Of a stretch of 64,000 nucleotides of DNA, positions 33,471 to 42,514 are shown one piece after another. Source of the stretch: Hungatella effluvii (lineage in GTDB: Bacteria; Bacillota; Clostridia; Lachnospirales; Lachnospiraceae); contig NZ_QJKD01000014.1 of NCBI RefSeq assembly GCF_003201875.1, positions 114,473 to 178,472 on the forward strand. The letters run 5' to 3'. The notes beneath the pieces are model-generated. The model saw only the letters and a program-made list of their open reading frames with translations, was not told where the DNA came from and did no database searches. Both the position numbers and the translations under genes were made by a program. How positions within the stretch are numbered: position 1 is the stretch's first letter; the number at the start of each line of letters is the position of its first letter.

Positions 33471-33482
33471 GCAAGTACTTGC
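33471..33482 (+). promoter_or_regulatory. Palindromic operator upstream of ilvB
   Basis: GCAAGTACTTGC, a perfect 12-bp palindrome 33 nt before the ilvB start codon. It matches the site at the promoter of the adjacent TetR gene. I did not find a strong -35/-10 pair beside it. Confidence 0.75.
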
Positions 33483-33515
33483 ATTCATATTATATTTAAG
33501 AAGGAGGCAGTGATC

Positions 33516-35249
33516 ATGCAAATCACAGGCGCACAGCTTTTTGTAAAAGCCCTGAAGGAAGAAGGTGTCGAAGTCCTGTTCGGCTATCCCGGCGGGCAGG
33601 CCATTGACTTATTCGACGCGCTTCACGGAGAGGCTGGCATCCGTTTCATTCTCCCCCGCCACGAACAGGGACTGGTTCACGCCGCCGACGGCTACGCCCG
33701 CTCCACCGGCAGACCCGGAGTCTGTCTCGTGACCAGCGGCCCTGGCGCGGCCAACTTAGTGACAGGCATCGCAACGGCCAATTATGACAGCGTTCCTCTC
33801 GTCTGTTTTACAGGCCAGGTTCCCACTAGCCTGATCGGCAACGACGCCTTCCAGGAGGTCGACATCACGGGCATCACAAGAAGCATCTGTAAATACGCGG
33901 TAACCGTCCGGACGAGGGAGAGTCTGGGGGAAATCATCAAAAAGGCGTTCCATATCGCCACGACCGGAAGGCCCGGCCCTGTGCTGGTGGATTTGCCTAA
34001 GGATATACAGAGGGAATACGGCAGCTGCTGCTATCCTGACCATGTGAAAATCCGGGGATACCGGCCAGGTTTCGCCGTACACGGCGGCCAGATAAAAAAA
34101 GCCTTAGAACTATTAAATCAGGCGAAGCGGCCGGTCTTCCTGTTGGGAGGCGGCGTCAATATCGCCCGCGCGGAAGAGGCCATGACACGGCTTGCCGAGC
34201 GTACCGGCGTGCCCGTTGTGACCACCATCATGGGAAAGGGCGCCATCCCGTCCACGCATCCGCTGTATGCGGGCAATATCGGGATTCACGGAAGCTTTGC
34301 CGCCAATTCAGCGGTCAGCGGCTGCGACGTCCTCTTCTCCATCGGCACCCGCTTCAATGACCGCATCACCGGTAAGAACGGGGAGTTTGCCAAACATGCG
34401 TCCATCATCCATGTGGACATCGATCCTGCTTCCATTTCCAGAAATATCGCTGTCGATATTCCCATAGTCGCCGACGCCGGGGCCGCCATCCGGGCGCTCC
34501 TGGAAAAAGCTGTTCTGCTGGACACCGGGGCCTGGAGGAAGCAGATCGATGGCTGGAAAGAGGCCCATCCCATCACCATGAAGCGGGAGGGACTGACAGC
34601 GGAATCCGTCATCCGGTCCATCAACCGTCTGGAGGGCCCGCTCTTCGTCGCCACGGATGTCGGTCAGAACCAGCTGTGGGCAACCCAGTTTCTGGAGCTG
34701 AGTGAGGACCGGCGGCTTCTGACCTCCGGCGGTCTGGGTACCATGGGATACGGCCTCCCCGCCGCTCTCGGCGCAAAAATCGGGAACCCGGATAAGACGG
34801 TGGTGCTCATCACAGGAGACGGCGGGTTACAGATGAATATGCAGGAGCTGGCCACAGCCGTGGTCTGCGGGCTTCCCGTGATCATCTGCGTGCTTAACAA
34901 CGGCTGGCTGGGCAATGTACGCCAGTGGCAGGAGATGTTTTTCGATCACCGCTATTCCGCCACCTGCCTGCGCCGGAGAAGCAGCTGCCCCGCGGACTGT
35001 CAGGAGCCCGGACCGGACTGTCCGCCGTACACCCCGGATTTCATCAAACTGGCCGAAAGCTTTGGAATTACGGGGATCAGGGTCACAAAGGAGGAGGAGA
35101 TTCAACCGGCCCTTCAGACCGCAGAAGCCAGCAAAGACGCACCGGTTCTGATCGAATTTCTGATCGCCTGGGATGACAACGTGCTGCCCATCGTACCGCC
35201 AGGCAGTCCGATCGACCACATGATTCTGGAAAATGAGAGGGGGATATAA
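33516..35249 (+). CDS. ilvB: Acetolactate synthase large subunit
   Basis: 577 aa from the ATG at 33516 behind AAGGAGG. It joins two pyruvates (or pyruvate and 2-ketobutyrate) in branched-chain amino acid synthesis using thiamine diphosphate. Motifs: GYPGGQAIDLFDAL, PRHEQGLVHAADGYAR (catalytic Glu), LVTSGPGAANLVTG, and the cofactor motif GDGGLQMNMQELATA. Near residue 485-510, between the RYSATCL and YTPDFIKLAESFG segments, is a Cys-rich insertion (five Cys in all). Stop and ilvN start overlap as TAATG. Control by the neighbouring TetR is likely. Confidence 0.94.
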   Translation: MQITGAQLFVKALKEEGVEVLFGYPGGQAIDLFDALHGEAGIRFILPRHEQGLVHAADGYARSTGRPGVCLVTSGPGAANLVTGIATANYDSVPLVCFTGQVPTSLIGNDAFQEVDITGITRSICKYAVTVRTRESLGEIIKKAFHIATTGRPGPVLVDLPKDIQREYGSCCYPDHVKIRGYRPGFAVHGGQIKKALELLNQAKRPVFLLGGGVNIARAEEAMTRLAERTGVPVVTTIMGKGAIPSTHPLYAGNIGIHGSFAANSAVSGCDVLFSIGTRFNDRITGKNGEFAKHASIIHVDIDPASISRNIAVDIPIVADAGAAIRALLEKAVLLDTGAWRKQIDGWKEAHPITMKREGLTAESVIRSINRLEGPLFVATDVGQNQLWATQFLELSEDRRLLTSGGLGTMGYGLPAALGAKIGNPDKTVVLITGDGGLQMNMQELATAVVCGLPVIICVLNNGWLGNVRQWQEMFFDHRYSATCLRRRSSCPADCQEPGPDCPPYTPDFIKLAESFGITGIRVTKEEEIQPALQTAEASKDAPVLIEFLIAWDDNVLPIVPPGSPIDHMILENERGI

Positions 35250-35749
35250 TGATGAAAAAGCGTTGGATCAATCTTTACGTAGAAAATGAACCCGGCGTCC
35301 TGGCCTTAATTGCCGGACTCTTTTCCGGAAAATCCTATAATCTGGAGAGTCTGACCGTGGGACCGGCCGAGGATGAGACGGTTTCCCGCATGACCATCGG
35401 ACTGACCGGAGATGACCAGACCTTTGAGCAGATAAAAAAACAGCTCGCCCGGCGTGTGGAGGTCATCAAGGTTGTAGACCTTACGGAGACCGCCATGCAC
35501 TGCGAGGAGCTGATGTTCTTAAAAATTCATGACTGTTCGGAGGATGATATCCGGGAGCTGTTTCGCATGGCCTCAGTCTTTCACGCCAGTGTCATCGACT
35601 ACTCCCCGTCCTCCGTTCTGTTGAAAAGTGTACGGCCGGAGGAGGAAAACAGCCTTCTCATCAGCCGGATGCAGAAACGGTTTCCGAACCGGATCTTTTG
35701 CCTCCGCGGAGGCAGCGTCGCCATACCGGCTCTCAGCCTTTCGGATTAG
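35249..35749 (+). CDS. ilvN: Acetolactate synthase small (regulatory) subunit
   Basis: 166 aa. The N-terminal ACT domain (LYVENEPGVLALIAGLFSGKSYNLESLTVGPAEDE) normally binds valine and gives feedback inhibition of the catalytic subunit; a second ACT-like half follows. Translation is coupled to ilvB. A second ATG follows immediately at 35252. The stop overlaps the stop of the convergent flippase-like gene. Confidence 0.94.
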   Translation: MMKKRWINLYVENEPGVLALIAGLFSGKSYNLESLTVGPAEDETVSRMTIGLTGDDQTFEQIKKQLARRVEVIKVVDLTETAMHCEELMFLKIHDCSEDDIRELFRMASVFHASVIDYSPSSVLLKSVRPEEENSLLISRMQKRFPNRIFCLRGGSVAIPALSLSD

Positions 35750-36837
35750 TGCAAATCTTCACTAACGCTGAACTGCTTATACACAGGACCATGCGCCCGG
35801 CTGCGGACCTCTTTTTCCTTTTTGGGAGTCCCTTTCTTCCCAATATGGAGGGAGGCGACCGCCAGGCCGCTGACCACGAGGAAGCCATAGAAGCTGATAC
35901 CCCGGCTTAACACCATGACGGGGAGCAGCTGGGTTGAGCTTAAGAAGCCGCTGAACATCACCAGGAAGCCGCTCTCTGACGCCCCCACCGCTCCGGGCAG
36001 GGGGACGGCCGACACTGCAAGGCTCACGATAGACTGAAGCATAATGAAGTTTACCAGACCCACGCTGCCCAGGCCGAGGGCCAGACAGGCACAGTAGGAG
36101 GCCATATACAGGAAAGTGAGCTGGCAGAAGGTAAGTACCGCTGTCTTCACCGCAGCCATCGGATATTTCCGCAGATACGCGCCGCCCTGGCTGTACTCTT
36201 CGATCATGAAACCGGCTTTCTGCGCGGCCTTTTCCCCGTCAAAGGAAGGAAAATGGGCAAGCAGACGGAGAACTCTGTATACCAGCCGCTCCACAAGCGG
36301 CCTGCAAAACAGAATCAGCAGGATAAATGCCACGGAAATCCCGTTTGCCAGAATCCCGAAACAGATCAGGAGCTTAAGCGCCAGCGGCAGTCCCATGAGA
36401 TACGAAAACTTAAGCAGCCCCATACCCACGCCGTAAGCCAGCGCCATCAGCTGATACATGGCCGTAATCGTCAGCAGCGCGAACGAGCTTCTCGCCGCGC
36501 TCATCCCGTCGCGGACCATGTAGTACAGCTGCATGGGCTGGCCGCCTGTGGATGAGGGCGTGATCGAGCTGAAATAAAAGCCTGCGAAGGAGTACTGCAT
36601 GGCTCTCTTCCACGGCACACGTCCTCCCCACGTCCCCGCCAGAAGTCTGATCACAGCCGCCTCACAGCCGACAAACAGAACCATGAGAAAAAGCCCCAGC
36701 AGCACAAAACGTAAGTCCGCGTTCTTTAAAACCGCCCACAGGGTTCCCATGGAATGGTCCTTCAACAGTATGTAACACGTCACTCCCGCCAGCACCACCA
36801 TGGCCGCCGTGCAGAGGAGTGAATTTTTCCATTTCAT
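35746..36837 (-). CDS. Lysylphosphatidylglycerol synthase TM-region / flippase-like protein
   Basis: 363 aa from the ATG at 36837; a further upstream frame (to 37134) overlaps the deacetylase gene and is not used. About eight membrane helices. The family motif SITPSSTGGQPMQLYYM near residue 85-101 and VSAVPLPGAVGASESGF near 280-296 match the UPF0104 family, homologous to the flippase half of MprF. It lacks the C-terminal aminoacyl-transferase half. With the upstream glycosyltransferase and deacetylase it may move a glycolipid across the membrane; that link is inference. Confidence 0.88.
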   Translation of the reverse strand: MKWKNSLLCTAAMVVLAGVTCYILLKDHSMGTLWAVLKNADLRFVLLGLFLMVLFVGCEAAVIRLLAGTWGGRVPWKRAMQYSFAGFYFSSITPSSTGGQPMQLYYMVRDGMSAARSSFALLTITAMYQLMALAYGVGMGLLKFSYLMGLPLALKLLICFGILANGISVAFILLILFCRPLVERLVYRVLRLLAHFPSFDGEKAAQKAGFMIEEYSQGGAYLRKYPMAAVKTAVLTFCQLTFLYMASYCACLALGLGSVGLVNFIMLQSIVSLAVSAVPLPGAVGASESGFLVMFSGFLSSTQLLPVMVLSRGISFYGFLVVSGLAVASLHIGKKGTPKKEKEVRSRAHGPVYKQFSVSEDLH

Positions 36838-36899
36838 GGTTTTCTGCTCCAAATCAATTCTTCCTTTCTTTATCTGAAAATCACTTATGTGGCAATCAT

Positions 36900-37643
36900 C
36901 TATCTGAATACAGCTTCCGAAGGAAGTATAAACCGGTAGCCCGCCTCTTTTAACGCGGGGATCACATAAGTAAGCGCTTCCAACGTCTTCTCCGGAGCTC
37001 CGGGCGCGCCTCCCGTGCGTCTTCCTCCGTCGTGAAGACAGAGGATGGATCCGTCCTTTACACGGCTCAGACACTTCTTCCGGATCGAGCCTGCCGTGGC
37101 TCCCTTCTCCCAGTCTTCGGCCATCACATCCCACAGAACCATCCTCATCCCGTATTTCCTCACAAAATGCCAGGAAAACAGGTTCGTCAGCCCCCAGGGC
37201 GGACGGTACCAGATGTCGGAGATGCCTTTTCGCTTCATAAATTCGCTTCCGGTGCGAAAATCTTTTCTCGTGTGCAGATATCCTCTCACCATGGCATTCT
37301 GGTGGTCCATGGAATGAAAGCCCACCACATGGCCTTCGGACAGCATGCGGTCGATCAGTACTTCCTCTTTTACCGCCTCTCTGGTCACTACAAAGAAAGC
37401 CGCCTTCACCTCCTCTTTCTTTAAAAGGTCGAGGAGCCGCCCGGTATAATCCGGATCGGGACCGTCGTCAAAGGTGAGCATCACCGTCCCGGGAACTCCG
37501 GTTCTTCGCAGTACCTCCGGATTTCTGTGTTTATGATACAAGGCCGGAATCACGGAATGCACTGTAAAACCGCCGGCCAGCAGTCCGAGAGCCGCGGCCA
37601 GTCTGCTCCATTTCCATTTTCTGTTCCATTTCATCCCGTACAT
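36900..37643 (-). CDS. Polysaccharide deacetylase family protein (NodB fold), membrane-anchored
   Basis: 247 aa, N-terminal membrane helix about residues 12-32. NodB motif 1 is TFDDGPDPD, motif 2 the metal pair HSMDHQN, motif 3 RPPWG, and the C-terminal CLHDGG. These residues are those of Zn-dependent N- or O-deacetylases of sugars. The start overlaps the end of the glycosyltransferase gene by 13 nt. It should act outside the membrane on a cell-wall or glycolipid sugar. Confidence 0.92.
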   Translation of the reverse strand: MYGMKWNRKWKWSRLAAALGLLAGGFTVHSVIPALYHKHRNPEVLRRTGVPGTVMLTFDDGPDPDYTGRLLDLLKKEEVKAAFFVVTREAVKEEVLIDRMLSEGHVVGFHSMDHQNAMVRGYLHTRKDFRTGSEFMKRKGISDIWYRPPWGLTNLFSWHFVRKYGMRMVLWDVMAEDWEKGATAGSIRKKCLSRVKDGSILCLHDGGRRTGGAPGAPEKTLEALTYVIPALKEAGYRFILPSEAVFR

Positions 37644-38734
37644 AACGCTCCTTCCGGTCCTTCGATCAGGGCGAGCACCTGGCCAATTACGGTCTGGTCG
37701 TACTCTCTCTTTAAACGGTCCACATTTGCCTTCATGGCGTCCAGAAGCGTATCATCCTGAACGATCTTGCTGATTTCCCGGACACAGTCCATGGGATTTT
37801 TCTCCAGTATCATACCGATACCGCGGCCCACGATAAAGCCTGTGTTGTTGATCTCCTGCTGGAGAAACGGTTCAAATACCAGCAGAGGCGTTCCCGCATG
37901 AATCGTCTCAAACAGGGTGATTCCGCCCGGCTTCGAGATCACCACGTCGGCCTCCTGCATATAGCGGTACACCTCGTTGGTATATCCGATCACATCGATA
38001 TTCTCGTATTTCCCGTGAAGCTTCTTGTAGATTTCCTGATTTTTTCCCGTGATCACCGTAACCCGTATGTGACCGGAAGCGTTCAGTTCCTCGTAGAATT
38101 CATTGCTCTCAGGCAGGATTCCGAGACCGCCGCCCATGATCAGGATGTGCTTCTTCCCATCCGTCTCTTCCGGCCGCTCTTCCCCGTAATCGAATTCCGG
38201 CCTGACCGGAATTCCGTAGACGTAAATCTTCGTTTCCTCTACGCCCTTTTCCGTCAGCTTCGACCGCACCATGCGGTCGGGAACGAGGTAGCAGTCTGTG
38301 GCGCCGTTGATCCACTCGGAATGGCTGCTGATGTCCGTAATGCACGTTATTAACGGCATCCGGCTGCCTGTCACCGCCTTATACCAGGACATGATCTGGG
38401 AACAGAGGGGCAGGGTTGAGATGACCGCATCCGGCTGTTCCTCCTCCAGCAGATTTTTTATTTTCTTTAAAAACCATGGAAGAAAAACCGGTTTCAAATC
38501 CGGTCCCTTGCGTTCCATATGATTATAATACTTATTATACGTTCCGCTGCAGTGAGTGACCATGACGCCAAAGGCGTGATAAACCTTATCGGAATAATAA
38601 GGCATTGCATACTCAAAAATATCGCGGATCACGATGTCCGCCTCGGGATTCACCCTCGAAACACGCTCTGCCAGCGAAAAAGCGGCAGAATAATGGCCCA
38701 TACCAAATTTTCCAGTCAAAAAAAGAAGCTTCAT
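37631..38734 (-). CDS. Diacylglycerol glucosyltransferase-like protein (MGDG synthase/UgtP family)
   Basis: 367 aa. The N-terminal MGDG-synthase domain begins LFLTGKFGMGHYSAA, and the GT-B C-terminal domain has MGGGLGILP, a nucleotide-sugar site around ISKPGGITLFE, and PFLQQEINN. Such enzymes add glucose or galactose from UDP-sugars to diacylglycerol, giving glycolipid anchors. First gene of a three-gene envelope operon with the deacetylase and the flippase-like protein. Start behind GAGGTG. Confidence 0.9.
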   Translation of the reverse strand: MKLLFLTGKFGMGHYSAAFSLAERVSRVNPEADIVIRDIFEYAMPYYSDKVYHAFGVMVTHCSGTYNKYYNHMERKGPDLKPVFLPWFLKKIKNLLEEEQPDAVISTLPLCSQIMSWYKAVTGSRMPLITCITDISSHSEWINGATDCYLVPDRMVRSKLTEKGVEETKIYVYGIPVRPEFDYGEERPEETDGKKHILIMGGGLGILPESNEFYEELNASGHIRVTVITGKNQEIYKKLHGKYENIDVIGYTNEVYRYMQEADVVISKPGGITLFETIHAGTPLLVFEPFLQQEINNTGFIVGRGIGMILEKNPMDCVREISKIVQDDTLLDAMKANVDRLKREYDQTVIGQVLALIEGPEGALCTG

Positions 38735-38959
38735 ATCCGCACCTCATTTCATTCTTCTTTATCCTGGTTTTAGTATGAGCCATAAATCTTTAGAAACGGC
38801 TGTAAAATTTCTGAAATTTTCTTCAGAAATTCTTATCTCATCCGGTTGCCCGGATCGTTTTGACCTCTTGTCAGTGTGGAATATATGCCCGCCACTGCCA
38901 TTAAGTTTGTTCTTACGTTTTCTCTCTCATCTGTAGAGATTGGAATAATACTCCCTGCT

Positions 38960-40312
38960 CTAATCTTTTTTCGGAACCTTCATAAACGTGTAATAATGAT
39001 AGTCGTGGCTTTCGTAAGTAAAGCTTCCTCCCATCTTTTCAATCATCCGTTCCGACGCCTTGACGCCAATCCCGTAGCTTTCCACCTCGATCTCCTCGTC
39101 CCGTATGGGATTCTCGATGTTCAGGCATACGAAGCCGTCTGAAAGCCTGACCTCCATGGACACGATGCCGTCTCTGCGCGCGTACTTTTCGATATTCGTT
39201 CCAATATTATTCAGGACGCGCTTTAACTGGACCACATCGGTCTCCACCGCAAACGGCGTCTCAATCTCGTAGCACACCTCCGTCCGAAAGCCGTGTTCCT
39301 CCAGGGATTCCGTCAGATCACCGATCAGCTGCCCGAACAGTTCATTTCCGTCGTACTCCTCATTTTTCAGGGAAAAACGGTCTCCTGTGGCATAGGAATA
39401 GCTGAATAAATCGTCCATCAGGTTCTTCATATGGTATGCCTGGCGCTTCGCCTTCTCCATATAGAGGACGGACTCATCCGCCGTGCATTTGCCGGCCGTA
39501 ATCAAATCCAGGTAGAACAGAACCGAGGTGAGCGGTGTCCTGATATCGTGGGACAGGGCTGTCACGATCTCGCTCCGCTCCTTTTCAATCCGGTCCTTTT
39601 CCTCAATCTCCTTGTGCAGGCTTTCACTCATCTGGTTGATGCTGTCTGCCAGGGAATAGAGTTCATCCCGGCCTTTTAAGGGAATTTCGTACCCTCTGGA
39701 GCCGGTCTCCAGGATGTGGATCCCCTTCTCGATCTGACGGATGTACGCCAGCTTTTTCTGAAGCAGCACGAGGAATACCACGACGAAGCAGACCGCGCTC
39801 AGGCCCGCTCCCAGGACGAGAATCAGTGTCCGAAATCTGGCCTCAAAGTAAGCCCGGATCAGGATCTCCCCGTCCCCGTCGGCAAACTTCACCGGATAGG
39901 TAACTGCTGTCCCGTGGCGGTATAAATACCCATACTGAAACCCCGGATGCTCATCCTTAAGCTCGGTCTTCAGCTTCTCATTATCCCGGTCCATGGTATT
40001 ATAGTAGATGCGGTCCCGCTGATATACCGTCAGGAACACATACCAGTTCTCGGAATTCCAGTCGCCGATGGTCTCCCCGTCTCCGATTTCCACATGATTT
40101 TCCGTGACGAAATCCTGAAATTCCTCTGCCAGAAGCTTCGTATGCCGCTCATAATAGTTCTTCTGGTCCGTCATCATGCCGGCCAGAAGTCCCATGGCGT
40201 TTGTCACCGCCACATAGCAGAGAAAGGCGGCCGCCGCAGCGATCACCACATCATACAGCGTGGCAAGGCTTAAACGCGTGGGATTCGCCATTTTCTTAAG
40301 GAAATTAATCAA
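38960..40312 (-). CDS. Membrane sensor histidine kinase
   Basis: 450 aa. Two membrane helices (about 20-45 and 167-190) bracket an extracytoplasmic sensor domain. A HAMP segment follows, then the His box ALSHDIRTPLTSVLFYLDLI near 260 and N box NNIGTNIEKYA near 371. A G1-type GIGVKASERMIEKMGG is present. Partner of the overlapping response regulator gene. VanS-like in layout, but with no resistance genes downstream. Confidence 0.93.
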   Translation of the reverse strand: MINFLKKMANPTRLSLATLYDVVIAAAAAFLCYVAVTNAMGLLAGMMTDQKNYYERHTKLLAEEFQDFVTENHVEIGDGETIGDWNSENWYVFLTVYQRDRIYYNTMDRDNEKLKTELKDEHPGFQYGYLYRHGTAVTYPVKFADGDGEILIRAYFEARFRTLILVLGAGLSAVCFVVVFLVLLQKKLAYIRQIEKGIHILETGSRGYEIPLKGRDELYSLADSINQMSESLHKEIEEKDRIEKERSEIVTALSHDIRTPLTSVLFYLDLITAGKCTADESVLYMEKAKRQAYHMKNLMDDLFSYSYATGDRFSLKNEEYDGNELFGQLIGDLTESLEEHGFRTEVCYEIETPFAVETDVVQLKRVLNNIGTNIEKYARRDGIVSMEVRLSDGFVCLNIENPIRDEEIEVESYGIGVKASERMIEKMGGSFTYESHDYHYYTFMKVPKKD

Positions 40313-40997
40313 TATAATACCCCCGCCCCCACATGGTCTTTATGTATTCCGGATTCTGCGGGTCCTTCTCGATTTTTCTCCGCAGATTCCTGATGTGGAC
40401 CATCACATTGTTGTTGGCGGAATAAAAATACGGCTCATTCCAGACACTCTCGTAGATATTTTCCGAGGAAAATATCTTTCTCCGGTTCTTTAACAGGAGG
40501 ACGAGAATGCAGTATTCCCTGGAGGTCAGATTCACATCACGGCCTTCAACGGTCACGGTCCGCGTGTCCTGATCCACGGAAAGGTCCCCCAGCACCAGAC
40601 GGTTGTCCGGCGAGGCAACGCTCTTTCCCTGGTAGACGAGATACCGCCGCAGGAGCGATTTACACCTGGAAAGAAGCTCCGAATAGGAGAAGGGCTTCGC
40701 CAGATAATCGTCTCCTCCCGCCGAGAATCCCATGGATTTATCGGAATCCTGGGTGCGGGCCGTCAAAAACAGGATGGGCGCCATGGACTTTTTCCGGATC
40801 TCCGAACAGGCCACGTAGCCGGACTTGACCGGCATCATTACGTCGAGAATAATTAAGTCGATGGTGTCGTCCGCCAGCATGACCGCTTCCTCCCCGTCTC
40901 CTGCCGTCACCACCTCGTATCCTTCTCCGGTCAGAAGTATCTGCAGAATCTCGATGATCTCCTCGCTGTCATCCGCAATCAATATTCGCTGTGCCAT
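40305..40997 (-). CDS. OmpR family response regulator
   Basis: 230 aa from the ATG at 40997 behind AAGGAGG (the frame is open to 41048 but without a better site). Receiver domain with DD near residue 9-10, phospho-acceptor in LIILDVMMP (about residue 54), and K in YLAKPFS. C-terminal winged helix ends GYYID. Overlaps the kinase gene by 8 nt and follows the cysteine hydrolase gene by 29 nt. Confidence 0.94.
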   Translation of the reverse strand: MAQRILIADDSEEIIEILQILLTGEGYEVVTAGDGEEAVMLADDTIDLIILDVMMPVKSGYVACSEIRKKSMAPILFLTARTQDSDKSMGFSAGGDDYLAKPFSYSELLSRCKSLLRRYLVYQGKSVASPDNRLVLGDLSVDQDTRTVTVEGRDVNLTSREYCILVLLLKNRRKIFSSENIYESVWNEPYFYSANNNVMVHIRNLRRKIEKDPQNPEYIKTMWGRGYYID

Positions 40998-41026
40998 CGC
41001 GCAGACCTCCTTCCCCGATCCGCCGC

Positions 41027-41536
41027 TTACTGCACAGCAATGTGGCACATCTTCATCGCGTTTAAGGCATTTTCATGGCTCTCCGGCGAGACTCCCGCAC
41101 AGCACGAGGAATCCACGAGAACCGGCACCTCCGGGATCGCGGCCTTTACCAGCAGCGCGTTGGAGATGACGCAGATATCCGTACAGACTCCGATCAGCAT
41201 GACTGACTCATACGGCCGTTCCTGAACGTATTCCATGAGGGCGGTGCTTCCAAAGGTATTCTTCTCAAACCGCTTCCCCTGAAATTCCCTTAAGGCGGAA
41301 TCCAGCTCCCAGCCATCAGTGCCCCTGATACAGTGAAGAACCGGCAGATTCTTTCCTTCCTGGGTCTCCATATAATTTTCATCGTGGGTATCCAGCGTGA
41401 AAATCACATCCTCTCCCGCCTCCTGATACTCCTCGATCATCTTTTTTACATTGGGCACAATCGCCTGTGCCTCGGGACTTCCCAGCGCGCCGTCTATAAA
41501 GTCCTTCTGCATGTCCACAACAATTAAGAGCTTCAT
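41027..41536 (-). CDS. Isochorismatase-like cysteine hydrolase (nicotinamidase type)
   Basis: 169 aa. Catalytic Asp in VVDMQKDFIDG, a Lys in the FEKNTFGS segment and the nucleophilic Cys in GVCTDICVISNAL. This triad is that of the family, and the DTHDENY segment with Asp/His fits the metal site of nicotinamidases (PncA), so nicotinamide to nicotinate is the likely reaction. Start behind GGAGG. Possibly co-transcribed with the two-component system downstream. Confidence 0.85.
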   Translation of the reverse strand: MKLLIVVDMQKDFIDGALGSPEAQAIVPNVKKMIEEYQEAGEDVIFTLDTHDENYMETQEGKNLPVLHCIRGTDGWELDSALREFQGKRFEKNTFGSTALMEYVQERPYESVMLIGVCTDICVISNALLVKAAIPEVPVLVDSSCCAGVSPESHENALNAMKMCHIAVQ

Positions 41537-41689
41537 TTGTCAAACCTCCATTTTTACAGATATTTGCTTTAGTTTACCACAATTTGATATCCTTAGGAAG
41601 ATATTTCCTCGATTTTTCCCGCAGGCCGTAGTATACTGAAACCAGAAACGGCTGCAGTGCCGTAACGAACCAGAAAGAAGGATATAAGT

Positions 41690-42127
41690 ATGGAAGAAAA
41701 AAAAAATCCCTTTGCCTCCCTGTCGGACAAAGAAGTGGAGACCATGTTAAAAAGGCTGGAGGACTCCAACGAGCGCCAGGCCTCCTATGCGAAAAAGCAG
41801 TACCGGATGTCCCAGATCACCACGTTTTCCAGCATTCTGATCCTTGCCATCGTCATCTATACCTCTGCAACCATCATCCCCCGTGTCAACCGGCTTTTCG
41901 ACGATGTGGAGACGGTGATGGACAGCGTGAACGTGGTGGCAAAAGAGCTGGAGGAGGCGAATTTGGGCCAGATGGTAACGGATATCGACAACCTGGTAAC
42001 CTCCAGTGACCAGAGCGTGAAGGAAGCCCTCCAGCAGATTAATTCCGTGGATATCAAGACGCTCAACCAGGCAATTCAGGACTTATCCAACTTAATCAGC
42101 CCGCTGGCGCGCTTTTTCGGAAAATAG
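41690..42127 (+). CDS. Single-pass membrane protein with coiled-coil tail
   Basis: 145 aa. The acidic N-terminus (SLSDKEVETMLKRLEDSNERQ) is followed by a membrane helix near 45-66 and a long amphipathic helical segment (VNRLFDDVETVMDSVNVVAKELEEANLG...) to the end. Ribosome binding site AGAAGGA. The layout is like methyl-accepting or septum-associated helpers, but I do not recognise a family. It precedes the tryptophan transport leader. Confidence 0.65.
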   Translation: MEEKKNPFASLSDKEVETMLKRLEDSNERQASYAKKQYRMSQITTFSSILILAIVIYTSATIIPRVNRLFDDVETVMDSVNVVAKELEEANLGQMVTDIDNLVTSSDQSVKEALQQINSVDIKTLNQAIQDLSNLISPLARFFGK

Positions 42128-42157
42128 AGGAAATACGAAGGAATTTAAAAATAGTTG

Positions 42158-42186
42158 TTGACAAATCCACTTTGACGCATTAATAT
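42158..42186 (+). promoter_or_regulatory. Promoter of the trpXYZ T-box leader
   Basis: TTGACA (42158-42163), 17 nt, TAATAT (42181-42186), 31 nt after the previous gene. Confidence 0.7.
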
Positions 42187-42189
42187 AAT

Positions 42190-42472
42190 AAGCAATAAAA
42201 TAAACCGTTGAAAAAGAGGAGTAAGCTATCCCGCAATATTTCAGAGAGTCGCCGCCGGTGTGAGTGCGATATAGAGCAGACAGCTGAATGGACTTTTGAG
42301 GGCGGTCCTGAACCATCAGGTAAGTAGGGACCGACGGAGACCACAACCGTTATCTTCGTGGCATATATGTTAGTATATGAAAAGCGGACTTCTATGGAAG
42401 TCAATTTGAGTGGCACCGCGGATTTGTTAATTCGTCTCAAGTATGTTTTTAGAACATACTTGGGACTTTTTT
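42190..42472 (+). promoter_or_regulatory. T-box leader (tryptophan) of the trpXYZ transporter
   Basis: T-box sequence GAGTGGCACCGCGGA at 42408-42422. Terminator stem GTCTCAAGTATGTT / AACATACTTGGGAC (42434-42466) with T6. Stem I has AGAGAGTCGCC and the specifier GCTGAA-TGG-ACT at 42289-42291, so the codon is TGG (Trp). The same CTGAA-codon context occurs in the leuS leader in this window. Uncharged tRNA(Trp) should switch on the transporter. Confidence 0.93.
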
Positions 42473-42514
42473 ACGTTTAAACTAAAATATATGATTCATG
42501 AGGAGGAAACAATT

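Noticed and set aside
42443..42514. Extended N-terminus of the TrpX lipoprotein
   Set aside because: It lies in the T-box terminator; the lipoprotein signal begins at 42515.
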